NCBI GenBank assembly: GCA_026874595.1
Contig: CM049308.1
Coordinates: 76,852,124-76,916,123, forward strand
Direction: 5' to 3'
Source: Sipunculus nudus
Taxonomy: Eukaryota > Annelida > Sipuncula > Golfingiida > Sipunculidae
Length of the DNA stretch: 64,000 nucleotides
The position numbers and the translations under genes are program-made. Within the stretch, counting starts at the first letter, position 1. Each line of letters starts with the position of its first letter. Of this stretch, positions 11,227 through 22,939 are shown piece after piece. The notes below the pieces were generated by a model. That model did no database searches and was not told the origin of the DNA. It worked only from the letters and a program-made list of their open reading frames with translations.

Positions 11227-14200
11227 ATGAGTGAATCTGAGAAATTCGTGCTGTACTACTGGCCGAAGAAATTTATAGGGCCGGGCCGGGGTGAGTTCGC
11301 CAGACTGTTGTTTGAGGAGACGGGGACGGCGTACAAAGAGGTGTCGGACATTGAACTCCTCAAGTCCATCGCTGGAGCCATGTCTTCCGACATGGACACG
11401 GACCTCGGGTTCCCCTGCTTCGCAGTACCTGTGCTAAAACATGGTAAAATTTATATAATTTATCATTCTATCCACCTTTTCGGTACCCCCTCACCACCCG
11501 AAAAAGTGCATGCTAGTGATAATTTTTTTGTGATGTCTTACCTCATAAACGCCAGATAATAGTATACGTTTTCGTACAGACTAACCAGCCAAAAATGTTC
11601 ACGATGGTTACTTCCAATTTACACTATATATATACGTAACAATATGTGCTTCAATTCTTTATCCTGGGGAGAATTAAATACCTTGTGAAATAACCTAGGA
11701 AGCGGATTAATGTTGTTTCGTCGTCAGACATAATACCCAGCATTCCTGCACTATCTCTTCCAGCTATGTTTCTCTCTCCGCCAATACCCGCGCGGGGATC
11801 GTCGAAACACCCAGAATAACGGTAGTTGGAATACCTGCTTATCTTTAGGTTAGACACGAAATACGCCTCCTTTTATTTCCATTTTTTCCATCTTTTTTTC
11901 TTCTGCCCGTGTTTGTGCTTGATCTCAAATACGGCTGATTTTCAATAATGACGGCTCGTATGCCTCCACCTGGTGGCTCCGGGAGATATTAAGCCGGTGT
12001 CGGGCGTACCTTCGCGGTAATACCCATACTCTCGTGTGTAGAGACAGCCTGCCTGAAAAAAAAACCCTCGAGGCAAACAACTTATGCTTCCTAACGCCCA
12101 GCCTGACCAGCCCATCCATTAAACACAACTGTGTGTGCACTGGACAGAGTGTTTTAATTGCCGATAATCCTGATATATGCTGTTAAAAAATATATAACAG
12201 AAACATGCTGCATTTGTACTAGGATTTGATCTTGAACCAACTGCCTCGCAGGATGTTATAGGGGAGGTTACACAAGATTTGTCATTCATGGATAAACGTC
12301 AAATTTTGCAAGTTCCTTGAATTTGTCGTACATTCTGGAAAGATACAGCTGCAAAATCGTATTAATTTAATATGCACATTATTGAATAGAGTTCATATCG
12401 TATATATATATATACTCACAATGCCTAACAAACCGTGCCAATGCGTGTCTGGCCGATTCACGCTTACCTGCACAGACGGGAACACGGCTACTTCAGCCAG
12501 TCGTTTTTTTTCTCCTCCATCTCAACGGGAAACAGCAATCGCACCAAATAAGAGCTTTATAATTTTTAAGGTTAACTGATTACGATCATGATGATATTTA
12601 TTTAAGATTTTGATGATATTATGTCCCTTGGTTCATTTTAGTCAAACAGTTCCGGTGCAAAGGAATTTAAACGTCCAGGCATTGTCAGTTCGTGGTGTTG
12701 TCTGGTGAGCCATTGGTCATTAGTGTGACGTTTTCCTCTGGTATAAAAAGGAGCCATATGAATGGCTCCGCAGTGATGTAGATTGATGCTCTAGATTTTT
12801 TGTTGCTTGCTTCTGTAAATAAATGTTCATATATTAAGCCCTGCTTTGCTTCGAATGTGAAATGTCATAGTATGTGTACTTTCCAGGTGACATGATCATC
12901 TCCCAGACCCCAGTTATCAGCCGCTACCTTGGGAAACTGTTCGGTCTGTGGCCTCAGAACGAGGCAGACGCATGGCACGCCGATATGATCAACACAACGA
13001 TTCACGACTTCATCGCCGAAGGTAAACTTAAATCAATGAGACATTCTTTTGCCTGAGCCAAATAGAAACGCTTAGATCCATAGACATTCATAGCCTAATG
13101 GCTACGGCGTCGTAAATTTTGGCCGAATGTATCAGGTTCGAGCCTCGCCAGAGCCTTTGATTACAAAAAATCTTATCGAGGCTTAAAAGCTTTGTCTAAA
13201 CGAAAGATTAAGTCCTAAGCGAGTCATTCCTGGTCCCGTCGTAGAAAACTTGGAGTCATGTTGTTCTTGAAATAAAACTCTTTTCTCCTTATTAATAGAC
13301 TCAAATTGCATACAAATACATAAAGCCTTTTTATCATACAAACCTTAATATAAAATTCTTCTCAAAAGCACGTCTTTTTCTTGCAGATGATTTCTCAATA
13401 TAATCACGTGTTCTATCATGTGTTCTTCTTGAAACATCTAGGGCAATTTATTTTCGATATTGACTATGAGCCATCTCAGGGTATGTACTTCTTAAAGTAA
13501 TCCGGGGCACAATTAAGACCTATATAGGTGCATGGGGAATCGCAGATATATTTGCAATATTGACTGATATTATATGGTCAAGCGAAACCAGTTTTTAATT
13601 TGTAATTGGGAATACAAGTGAAAATGATTCACGTTTGCCTTCACACCTGCCCCTCAGACACAAGCTCTATCACGTAAATGCATGTTCTTTAGCTTATGTT
13701 ATGATTTAAGCTTCGTTAGCTTGCCGCGCTGTATGTAAGCGGTATGTTTTTGCATAGTTATTTTATCTCAACCGGTCATTTACTTTCCACCGCGATATGC
13801 GGTATGTGGAATGCGGCATGATATGAAACACGCGGTGAAAGGGATTTCGCAGTGGAGAATTGGGTCCGCGCATTGCTTGCGATACGGCGACTGCGGGACT
13901 TGGTGAGCATGTATTTGACCTACGAATGCAGCGCAACCTAGCGGGTTTTGACATCAGCATTCATATACTACACGTACACAGTGCTGTACCGCCTGCCAAG
14001 CAAATGCCCAATGCTATTGTATTCCGTATACCGCACGCCAAGTAAACGCAGCTGAAGAATCAATCGTTCAATTTCTGCATTGCCACTTGGTCAATGAAAA
14101 CGATAATACTCACAGCGAGTCGTTTCAGTGATACGTGTGATTTATTTGTGATGTGACTAATCAATGATTACGCTTTGCAGGCCGGCTAGTCTTCCATGGG

Positions 14201-15058
14201 AAAAAATTCAAGAAGAGCTACTTCGACAAGCAAGAGGAAACAAAGCCATACATCACGTGGTTCGTTGAAGAACGTTTACCTCGTTGGCTGGGTTACCTCG
14301 AGAGGGTGTTGGCGCATAACAATGGCGGCCGTGGGTAAGTTATTTATTAAAAAGAATTAAAGACCGTGTTACACGTAGACATTTACATATTAAACAGGTT
14401 GACCGCAACTGTGGCCATCATCATGTTATTCATCCTTCCCGTTAAATATTAGCATGAGAGGCTTTCTATTACATTTTACTGTTGAAAGAACATCCTTTAT
14501 TACCTCGAATTAAAAGTCAGTCGTGTCATAAAATACATACATGACCTGTAAAAACAAACTGTATAAGTGCCCAGTACATGCATATATTTATCGTTTACAT
14601 CGTTCATGTGAAATGAGCCAATATTGCAGGTTATTCAAGGTTACGTATTAAAATTTAAATAAAGCCAGAAACCTCTCCGTGAAAGTTGAGATAGAATTCG
14701 TACTGTTAACACCTATATAAAACATGATATAAAAAAAAATAATTATTTTCAAACATAACTGACCTAGACACTCAGTGTCAGCCGTCAATCACAGATGGCG
14801 CTACTGAGGCTCGCTTCGCAGTAAGTCACTTTCCTCCCTCGCTTCAGATTCGTCGTTGGAAACCAACTGACGTATGTGGACCTGGCTCTACTTCACGTGC
14901 TGCGCGCGGCTGAGGCCCAGTTTCCGGACGCGTGGAAGTCTCTGGACAGTATCCCTCTGCTGAAGGCCTTTAAGGACAGGATCTCCGCCAGACCAAATTT
15001 GGCAGCCTTTTTCAAATCTGATCGAAGTGTGCCGTTTTCTGGAAACAGTATGATGTGA
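11227..15058 (+). CDS. Cytosolic glutathione S-transferase, copy 2 (four coding exons, 238 aa)
   Basis: Exons are 11227-11443, 12887-13021, 14181-14334 and 14848-15058. Coding lengths (217/135/154/211 nt) and intron phases (1/1/2) are identical to those of the copy at 1279-4049, so this is a tandem duplicate about 7 kb downstream. The frame is continuous to TGA at 15056-15058. It keeps the YYWP strand, GPGRGEF, FAVPVLKHG with cis-Pro, ISQT, and the GNQLTYVDLALLHVL C-terminal motif. By eye, exons 2-4 differ from copy 1 at about 15 of 165 residues, and exon 1, the glutathione-binding half, at about 20 of 73. Introns are 1443, 1159 and 513 nt (copy 1: 452, 671 and 931) and show no obvious similarity to copy 1. 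An acceptor-like AG at 11218-11219, just before the ATG, suggests a 5' UTR exon upstream, as in copy 1. No truncation or frameshift is seen, so both copies look functional. Confidence 0.9.
12742..12823 (+). promoter_or_regulatory. TATA-box / AATAAA cassette in intron 1 of GST copy 2
   Basis: TATAAAAAG (12742-12750) is directly followed by a hairpin with arms GGAGCCAT/ATGGCTCC (12750-12769), then AATAAA at 12818-12823. A TATA box about 70 bp before a poly(A) signal is the layout of a small LTR (U3-R-U5). Clear LTR ends and a target duplication were not found, so a solo LTR or an internal promoter for exons 2-4 are both only possibilities. Confidence 0.3.
13085..13160 (+). repeat. tRNA-like SINE head or tRNA pseudogene
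   Basis: A-box-like TAGCCTAATGG (13091-13101) and B-box GGTTCGAGCCT (13135-13145) are about 44 bp apart and end in CGCCAGAGCC, a tRNA-style 3' acceptor strand. The matching 5' acceptor strand is lost, so it is not a functional tRNA. It lies in intron 2 of the second GST. Confidence 0.5.
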
Positions 15059-18000
15059 AGATAAGGGTATATACAGTTAGGAAATTGGTGACTTTCTCGT
15101 GAGACAAAGGCTAGCAGATTTATCTCAAGTTATATTGTCATTTTTGTTTTATATTTTCTTTTTAAAGGTTCTTCAAATTTTGGATGAACGAGTTCTCACT
15201 TTATCAACTGCAACCGATAAAATGTATTGAATTATTTCGGTTTTCCATCACAATTGTGTTGATTTCTTTAAAATACTCGACGCAAATCTATCTCGGCAGA
15301 ATTCTGACTCGGTAAACATTTGATCTTTCTACATCTTTTTACACCGTCTGCTGCAAAGGGGTATAATTTAACGTATTCTTCTTGAATCTTTACGGTTCCT
15401 GTTTTAGACTATAAGAATTTATTCCTTTCTTTCTTCGCAATTAGTTACCATGGGCCTTTAAGTCCATTAGCTTGTTTAAGCTCATGTATCTTAATTTTCA
15501 GCGCGGCGGAGTGCATTGTGGGATAACGAAAATGCGTATCTTTTAAAAAAAAAACTTATTTCCAAACAGAAAAAACTCACTCAGAATGAAAAAAAATAAT
15601 TTCTATTGAATTAATTAGAAAGGACCCAACCTCATACCTCGCACAAAGTAAAGCCATTAATATAATATCTGAAAAACAGACTATTTTTAATGACAGGTTG
15701 ACTGTGTGTACACATAACACACATTTAAACAACCTAGTCTGACAGTCGCTTATTCAGTGTAGACCCCATAAACCGTTTTAAAAATGTGACCGCTTAAAAG
15801 CTTCAATCCAGAAAATCCAAAGTAATTATGATATGTTTCATTCTAATTCGCTCTACAGCTGTTATACATGCACACTGAATCAAGATGAAATAGAAATCCT
15901 TTCTTCTGAAAGAAAGCTCGAACCATGAACCAAAGTTTGTTCCAATGAGAGGCTCACACTGAAATTTGGCAAGTACTTGTAATATATTTCCTAATCGATT
16001 TAAAACTGAACTGCAATTAAGGGATGAGACAAATTTCTAATCGACTAAAAGCAAACGCATGCCCTGCAAATTCTAGAAATACTTTGCAATCACTATCTGA
16101 AAAAAAGCAGTCTATTTTTCATAATATTTAAAATCCACCGATGAAGGTCAAGGTCATTATTTATGTACAAAGAGCTACATTCAAAATGTGTCTCATTCGT
16201 TGTTTAGTGTTTTAAATATTTAAAACAATCATACCAAAGTGAGGTTGGCAGTCCATGCCAGACGCCATGTCACTTGGTCAAATGCATGCCTTTGTCCTAC
16301 ATCCATTTCAGTATCAAACTATGTGATCATATTTAAAAGCTTGAGCGAAGTATCACCAATTATCATTGGTCACATACTGGTGTAACATACTACGGATTGG
16401 AAAGGGCTGACCCTTTTGTTAATGAAATGTGTATGTACCTCTCCCTAACTTTATATTTCTTCCTCAAGAAACTTACACCTTCATCCCCGTTCGTATGTGT
16501 TTGTTTATTTGTGTTTGTGTGGGTGTGTTTGTTCACAGGAAAACTCACGCAATCATGAATGGAAACTTATCAATTATTCTCTGGATTTAAGGAATGGGCC
16601 AATGAAGAATCGATTACATTTAGGTGTGGATCCGGAACATGATCCGTGATTCAGGAGCGTCTTCAAGGAAAACTCACTTTATTTTTATATGCATTAAAGC
16701 CAGCTATTCACCTACCTTACTTGAAGAATATTCAATTCACTGTAGGTAATACATGTTTAGGTAAGGTCTTCTAAAGCCTCCGTGACGGATATATAGGCTT
16801 GTTCATCTACAAGCTGTTAGTAAACACGGTACACGCGTCAATGTTGACAAACAGAAAATGTATACCCTAAGATGGCTAGTTTTATATGTGCGGAAACTGA
16901 AACGTCACTAGCTGCAGAGCGCCCTTTGCAAAACCCCAGTTCGTCTGACTTGCCGCCAGATGTCCTTGCTGGATGTGTTGATTATTGTACAGGTCCCCCG
17001 CATGTTACTAGCACATGGATATAAACAAACGAACAACCTGTGTGCGCGGTTAGATCAGCGATGTCTGACCAATTTTTTTTATAAAAGGTTAAAGGGATTA
17101 TCGCGATATCGGATTAGGTAAAATATAAATATACTGTGATAGCTGATAAGACAAATAAAAATTCTGTTTTCTATTTGTAGTATCTAATTAAAATGTCAGC
17201 TCTTTGGGTCCTATGCATTTTTTAGAGAAGAAATTTAATACATTTATACGCCCAATTGCAAAAAAAGAATCCTCACTCTCCCAAATCCTAACCCGCGTGA
17301 CTTATGTACAGTTCACCTCTCTTAATACTAGTGATTTACATACTATGTAAAACACTGCCCTCCTGTTGTATATCTCAGACCAATGAGAGCAGGTGTCGCA
17401 TGTCACAAGCGATCGCGATTCATTGCTATATACGAACTCTGGTGTTCGAACCCAGAAATTCTCGCTGTTTAAAGCAGCGGTTACACGAGAGGAAGCCTGC
17501 AATGTTTAGCCCTTGCGTAAGTAGCGTACTTCTGGCACCGTTCTGAAATGATTTTGAGGGCTCGGCCACAACAGAATTTCAACATGAATAGCAAATATGG
17601 AATTAACTAATTTATGAATATTTTTACATAAAATATATTTTTAATATACAATAAATGTTATATATATACGTTTTATTCCGCATACATGTATATATAACGA
17701 TGGTATGAAACACTTTTGTTACACTGAAGGTCGTCTAGTCTGAATCGACATTCGCTGCATAACTCGAGCTTTTATCAATATTAAGAAGAGTCGCTCAAAA
17801 TCAACATGAAGAAAAACATTTTGGCAAATATTTTACAAGCGACAATTAATTTAATTGAATTGATTAGGTGGAGTGTTTGCTGGCACTCGCCATCGATTTT
17901 ATAGTAAGTACATATGCACTCACATATAAACCTTGCAAAATGTTATTTCCAGCTGAAAGAAACCGCATACTCATATCAGTGAGAATTAAATATTATTAGC

Positions 18001-19080
18001 ATTTGAAAATGGGTCAAATCGAAATCATTTATGCTAAAGCCAGTGAGTTTGCTTTGTGATTATATCTGAAAATGCAGGGATTAGATTTCTTAAGATTTCT
18101 ATTCAATAACGTATAACTCATTGTTCAGTCGAATATATATCGGCCAACAAAGTGGCTTTACAAATTCGTGATAATTACGCATTTTGGTCATTTTTATATC
18201 AGATCTAAAGGAGCAATCTAAGACTACATGCATATTTATCTAGACAAAGATCATAATCGAACTTTGGTGTGTGATGCCTTAAAATGTGAGTGTCAAGGAT
18301 GGTTTCCCTTTACATTTTGGATCACATGTGAACTCCCACAAGATCAAAGGTGGCCTTTGATGACAGTGAATGTCTCGGGCCCTCGGGCCCTCGGCCGGGA
18401 TAGAAAAATTGCCAGATTTCAAGGGGTAAAAATCTTATTTTAGAAACATATTTTAACTTAACCCTACAATAAGTTTTAACGCTAATCCGTTCATCAGGTT
18501 TGGGTTAATTGCTACAAGACAACCTTAAGAAATGTCCAAGCAAACAATTCAATAAAAAGCCGACGCCGATAAAGACATATCAACTCTTTGCTGAGGTTTA
18601 ATAATGATAAAAAAATTAATAATTTTTGTAATAAAAGGACAAACGTCATAATATGGTGAAGGTGTATTTCGTGTTTCAATGAAAAATATCATTAAGATGC
18701 CTTACACCTAGTGAAAATTTCCTTTGATCTAAATTCTGTATCCCTGAACTATGTATAGATACCAGTTACATACTGGTTGTTTCTTTGTGCTTTTAAAAAA
18801 TAAAATTTGGATAATTACTGTAGTTTTAAAGCCAATTAGAATTCAGGGATTTGTTCAGATCGGTCCTCTTATGGGAGAGCAATTGACTTCTACACTACAC
18901 ATCTTTCAACTCATGTGAGGATATCTTTGTGATGAATTCAATTCTCATTTCTTATGAGCGATTTAGATTTGAAGTAAACACAATATCTTCTAAACACTTT
19001 AATATAAAATGGATGAACATAGATCCATTATAATAAGAGTTATAAACATAGTGGAATTTTAAATTACTTTTCATATTACT
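15059..19080. other. Gene-poor stretch downstream of the second GST
   Basis: Holds the second GST 3' UTR (no clear AATAAA close to the stop) and a reverse-orientation copy of a dispersed repeat at 16755-16845. A GC-rich palindromic patch with repeated CGGGCCCT lies at about 18377-18400. Small open frames at 17302-17546 and 18228-18443 have no support. No exon recognised. Confidence 0.5.
16755..16845 (-). repeat. Dispersed repeat with TAACAGCTTGTAGAT core, copy 2 (inverted)
   Basis: On the minus strand it reads TGTACCGTGTTTACTAACAG, CTTGTAGATGAACAAGC, then an ACGGAGGC block, in the same order as the plus-strand copy at 7634-7735. Confidence 0.55.
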
Positions 19081-19125
19081 TCCGAGATCCGACTAGCGAC
19101 ATCCGGGTTTTAGTCTGTACGCAAA

Positions 19126-19503
19126 ATGGCAGCCTCCATGAGCTGTTCAAACATTTTGCGAGGTAAGGGTTGACACAGGGCATGAATATATGACAGGAAA
19201 GTACTCCCTTCTCCGAGAACAGTCTCAATGTGAGAATCTATCTGCGCAGAGGGTCTGGTGGCCATTAGACCCATATCTTGTTAGGAGAAGCGGGAGAACC
19301 ACAAATTATAGCAGGATATAAACAAATCTAAAGATTCATTTTTAAGGAACGTATATATGTATATAGAGAAATATCATTCTTAACTTATTTAAACAGGTAT
19401 GGTTACAGCAGGTACTCTGCAAAATATGTACAATGCAGCCACTGATAAACATGTTTACCTTTTATATACGCCCATATTTCTTTGCCAATTACGCCAAATT
19501 TGA
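19126..19503 (+). CDS. Possible small spliced gene (two exons, 47 aa)
   Basis: Exon 1 (19126-19162) starts with a strong Kozak ATGG and encodes MAASMSCSNILR plus one base, then a good donor (GAG|GTAAGG). Exon 2 begins at 19397 after an acceptor (AAACAG). The phase-1 join gives a glycine, and the frame continues as MVTAGTLQNMYNAATDKHVY and about 14 further, mostly hydrophobic residues to TGA at 19501-19503. An AATAAA poly(A) signal follows at 19563-19568. The 5' flank is relatively GC-rich and has CCGG-containing ETS-like motifs (19078-19110), as in housekeeping promoters. The Ala/Ser/Arg N-terminus looks like a mitochondrial presequence. The evidence is start context, splice sites, phase continuity and poly(A) signal; there is no family match. 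It could instead be the first exon(s) of a longer gene, or a chance arrangement. Confidence 0.4.
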
Positions 19504-19562
19504 TTCACAATTTCAGCTCATGTTAAGAAACTGACGACATTAATTCTCAGCTTACTATAGAT

Positions 19563-19568
19563 AATAAA
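19563..19568 (+). terminator. Poly(A) signal of the possible small gene
   Basis: AATAAA, 60 nt after the TGA of the 47-aa frame. The spacing is normal for a compact 3' UTR. Confidence 0.35.
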
Positions 19569-19752
19569 GACGTGATCACTGTGTCACTGAAATCCCACTC
19601 ACCAAACAATGCAGGCACCAAAAGAAATAGCTTGATATGGTTTAGATCATGTACTTATTACCACAGACTTAACAATACCTGTATCACAATTACACGGACC
19701 ACACGCACTACATAATTAAAACCAGTATATTGTGGATCCTAATTGTATGACG

Positions 19753-20559
19753 TCAGTCCGTGTCACCGGGGGGACTGATTGAGTCCAGCCATTGTTCACA
19801 ACGTTTTCTGTTACAGCCATCCTCTCTATCAGTTCCAGGAATTTCTTCGAGGTCAGAAATGGCCTGCCTCGCTGACGCCATGCTTAAATCACCAATATTG
19901 ATAAAATGTCCAATGTCATTTTCAATATTGCCGCTGCTAGCTGGGGACCGGATTTCCTGTTGGCTGTAGGCGACCCCTTGCGATGTATTTTGACACATAC
20001 ACGACATATCATGGTCAGCAGACGACTCTTCTTGAGCGGGGGTCGGCGTCTTCTGATTGGCTCTCCGGACTGACCGGGGGGTCATGTGACATGATGAATG
20101 CATCGCAGGGCAGGATGCAGATCGGTGGTATCCCGGCATGGCCCGCCTGCGGGGAATGTCCCTGGACCCTTGGGTACCACGTGACCCAGAAAGCGAATCA
20201 AGTGGGGGTAAAGTATCCATGGAGCGATCACTCAAACTGCGATGAAGATTTTGTGCTTCTGATTCACTCATTGTATCCACAAAAATATTTTCCGCGGACA
20301 CGCGCGGGGAAACAGTATCTAATGTCCAAAGGGTGGTTCTAGACGAGGTCAGATTCGAGTTGCATTGAATACGGGGGAAGCTACAACATTTTGGCAGCCC
20401 CCTTCGGGCCGGGTCCGTTTTACCCACAGGGAGAGTGTCCCCTGTCCACGAGCGTCCGCCGTCACCGTCCGTTGGCCCCTCCCGACATGGCGGATACCCT
20501 TCGCTTGTATCCATCAAGTGGGTATGGTCCTCAACGGATATTTTGACCTTGTCTGCCAT
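19753..20559 (-). CDS. Orphan intronless gene, Ser/Pro-rich probably disordered protein (268 aa)
   Basis: One uninterrupted frame runs from ATG at 20559 to TGA at 19753-19755 in a locally GC-rich patch. The start has a strong Kozak context (A at -3, G at +4) and an in-frame stop about 50 nt upstream, so the start is probably right. The sequence begins MADKVKISVEDHTHLMD and is rich in Ser, Pro, Arg, Asp and Gly, for example SLSDRSMDTLPPLDSLSGSR (about residues 106-125) and RRRAMPGYHRSASCP. There is no signal peptide or membrane helix. A more ordered, possibly helical C-terminal segment includes FINIGDLSMASARQAISDLE and CEQWLDSIS. I do not recognise a family. The Ser/Arg context suggests phosphorylation sites in a nuclear or cytosolic regulatory or scaffold protein, but that is inference. 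Its 3' end faces the possible small gene at 19126-19570. No convincing poly(A) signal was found on the minus strand between them. Confidence 0.65.
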   Translation of the reverse strand: MADKVKISVEDHTHLMDTSEGYPPCREGPTDGDGGRSWTGDTLPVGKTDPARRGLPKCCSFPRIQCNSNLTSSRTTLWTLDTVSPRVSAENIFVDTMSESEAQNLHRSLSDRSMDTLPPLDSLSGSRGTQGSRDIPRRRAMPGYHRSASCPAMHSSCHMTPRSVRRANQKTPTPAQEESSADHDMSCMCQNTSQGVAYSQQEIRSPASSGNIENDIGHFINIGDLSMASARQAISDLEEIPGTDREDGCNRKRCEQWLDSISPPGDTD

Positions 20560-21949
20560 TTTTTGGTGGCAGCGGTTTGTTTGAGCATGCGTAAATTCCC
20601 AATAACCTTATGTTTAAATAAACAAGGACGCCAGCATAGGAGATTGACCTGCAGTCAATGCGCGCCGGTACGAGTCTTACCTAACATCCGTTGGCATGAC
20701 AATGTTGGAACCATTAAAATGGCATGTGTCTGCAATGATGTCTAGGTGCTGGTGTAGACAGGATATCCCCCGATGATATATATGTTAACATGACATATGC
20801 TGTGGTCCATATTATGTATATTTCAATAAGCCGTCACCAGGAATACGTATAGTTGTAATTAACGTCTAAATATAGCATGGAACAGTATGTTCAATGCAGT
20901 GATGATACATAGGCTCTACTTTAGCATATATGGTCATCTGTATATTATGGTCATGTGTGCACTGACCAAAATTCTCTATGACCTATCGATGGCTATGTCC
21001 ACAGGCGTAAACCTACCGTGAGTCCTGAGTCACTGGTAGACATTAGCAGGTTCCTGTGTTCCCTTTTATATCCGACAAAAGAAATATCAATACTGTCTCA
21101 CGCAAACACTGACTGCAAACCTGCGCGAGAACGGAAAGTCACCGAGGCTTTGGAGAGGACAGACAGATGACGCAGTACCTCCAGATCCGACAATCGTGTT
21201 TCCTTTGACCGTTGACAGACAGTGTACCGATTGCATGATGCTGAGTGCGTCAGAAACCATTATTAGAGCAGCACCGAAGCAAACCAATATTAAAGATGCC
21301 TCGAACACACCCCCCACGGCCGAAGCGCTGACTACTGTTATTTATTGATCGGTCTGAGAACAGGAAGCAGCATTCAACACTGTGGGCCAGGAGTGCTGAA
21401 ACTCATGCCATTTTCAATTGTCCGGTGCTTACCGAACACTTTATAGGACAGGCTTGGAGAATCACTGGGATTGTATCATACCGTGACAGGTCAGAACTGA
21501 TCACGTGACGGTTAATCTCCTGCCCTCACTATGATGGCGATCAACGCAGGGCCCTGTATTTTAGCTTTTCTGTTTAAACGACATATCGCTCTAGGCGACT
21601 CGCTGATCAAAGATTCCTGAAAGGCGGATCGGATGATTCCGTTTATTTGAACTGTTTCCCAGGAAACACTGTTTTGTCATTTCCCATGCTTTCAGAAAAT
21701 GAATCACCCAGATTTCCTCAGCCGCAATGTTTTTAAGTGCATCGAGTGCTATAGATGACTTTTATTCTGAGGTGCAAAACAGTTCATTTCCGATGACTGA
21801 GTAACGTTACGTCAATGGTACAACAGCTGAGAAACGGTTTGCACATTCCATTATCGCCTATGGCCAGGTTGCACAATCTGTGATCATGTATTTTCATAAT
21901 TTCTGCACTTCTTTGAAATCTTCATGGCTGGCCACGGTTGTTAATTGTT
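20560..21949. other. Flank of the orphan gene, no gene firmly seen
   Basis: Should hold the promoter of the minus-strand 268-aa gene. On the minus strand, 21344-21087 is open and encodes an Ala/Val/Leu-rich, membrane-helix-like stretch (VFEASLILVCFGAALIMVSD) that could be an exon. No start, splice partner or family was found. Otherwise I see nothing. Confidence 0.3.
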
Positions 21950-22865
21950 CGTTGTTAATGGAATTTGATGAAATTTTCAGAATAACACGGCAATAAAACA
22001 AGGAAAAATATATTAAATTTTGGGCCGATTCATGCGTAAAATAAACCCGGGTTGAGCTCTTTTTTCTGGAGAGGGGGGGGGGGGGGTCTTTTGCATATTT
22101 GTTTACACTGGGACGTTAAGCAGGTGACGATATATGGCTATGGCCAAATTTGGAGAAAGTCGTGACGTCATAGAGCATAATGACGTCATTGCATGTGTAC
22201 GTGCCATTTCCCTGAAAGGTGTCAGTAAATCAATGTAAAGCAGAGTGGCCACGGTTGCTCGTCGTTAATTTTATATTGTTCTGGGACCTGTTTTAATAAG
22301 AAAGTTAATGACTTCAGCTCCCCCAAGCCCTCTCCAAGGGAGATGGGGCCAAAAACTCGACTTTTGCAAGTTTCGAAGGCTAGTTTCTTCAGTAGTAGCG
22401 TATAAGATCCCTTATCTACGGAATATGGAATGAGTGTTGAGAGATTTCATTTGAATCTGCATGTAGGCTTGCATTTTTTTCAAGTGTTGCACCTTGATAA
22501 CATCCGGAAACATTCGCTACATGAAGCGATCATTTTTGCCGGATATATAAGCATTCCGCATGCCGGGTCTGCGAACGATGAATCACACCTTTATTTCTCA
22601 ATACATGTACCGATTTTGTACCCTTTCCGCATCCTGCATTCCGCACATATAAGAAATCTTAGCTTTAGTCAGCAAATATATTCTACTTTACATATTAATT
22701 ACCTCCACTGAGCGACAGAGGTTATGTTTTTGCGGGAGTTTGTTTTTTGTTTGTCTGTTAGCAACATTAGTCATAAATTTATTGACGGATTTTGATGAAT
22801 CTTCAGCATATCTCGGCAATGAACCAAGGAAAAATTGATTAAATTTTGATACGGGAACATTCTTG
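21950..22865 (+). repeat. Two fragments of one dispersed repeat
   Basis: The block GAT(G)AA(A/T)(T)TTCAG, a CGGCAAT, AACAAGGAAAAAT and ATTAAATTTT occurs at about 21965-22022 and again, with a longer left part (CACTGAGCGACAGAGGTTAT), at 22707-22850. Between them are a G-run (about 22074-22087) and the tandem CRE-like sites. Confidence 0.5.
22163..22188. promoter_or_regulatory. Two perfect TGACGTCA sites 18 bp apart
   Basis: The palindromic CRE octamer is at 22163-22170 and 22181-22188. Paired full CREs are uncommon by chance in AT-rich DNA and could bind CREB/ATF factors. No promoter or exon was identified nearby, so the function is inferred only. Confidence 0.3.
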
Positions 22866-22939
22866 ATCAAGAAATATTTTGAAGGAAAAATGTTGCTTTT
22901 CTCACAGTTCCATATGAGGCTAATGAGCTGAATTAGCTA

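Noticed and set aside
20365-20745. 126-aa plus-strand ORF
   Set aside because: Antisense shadow of the 268-aa minus-strand gene, extending into its 5' flank; no start or splice support.
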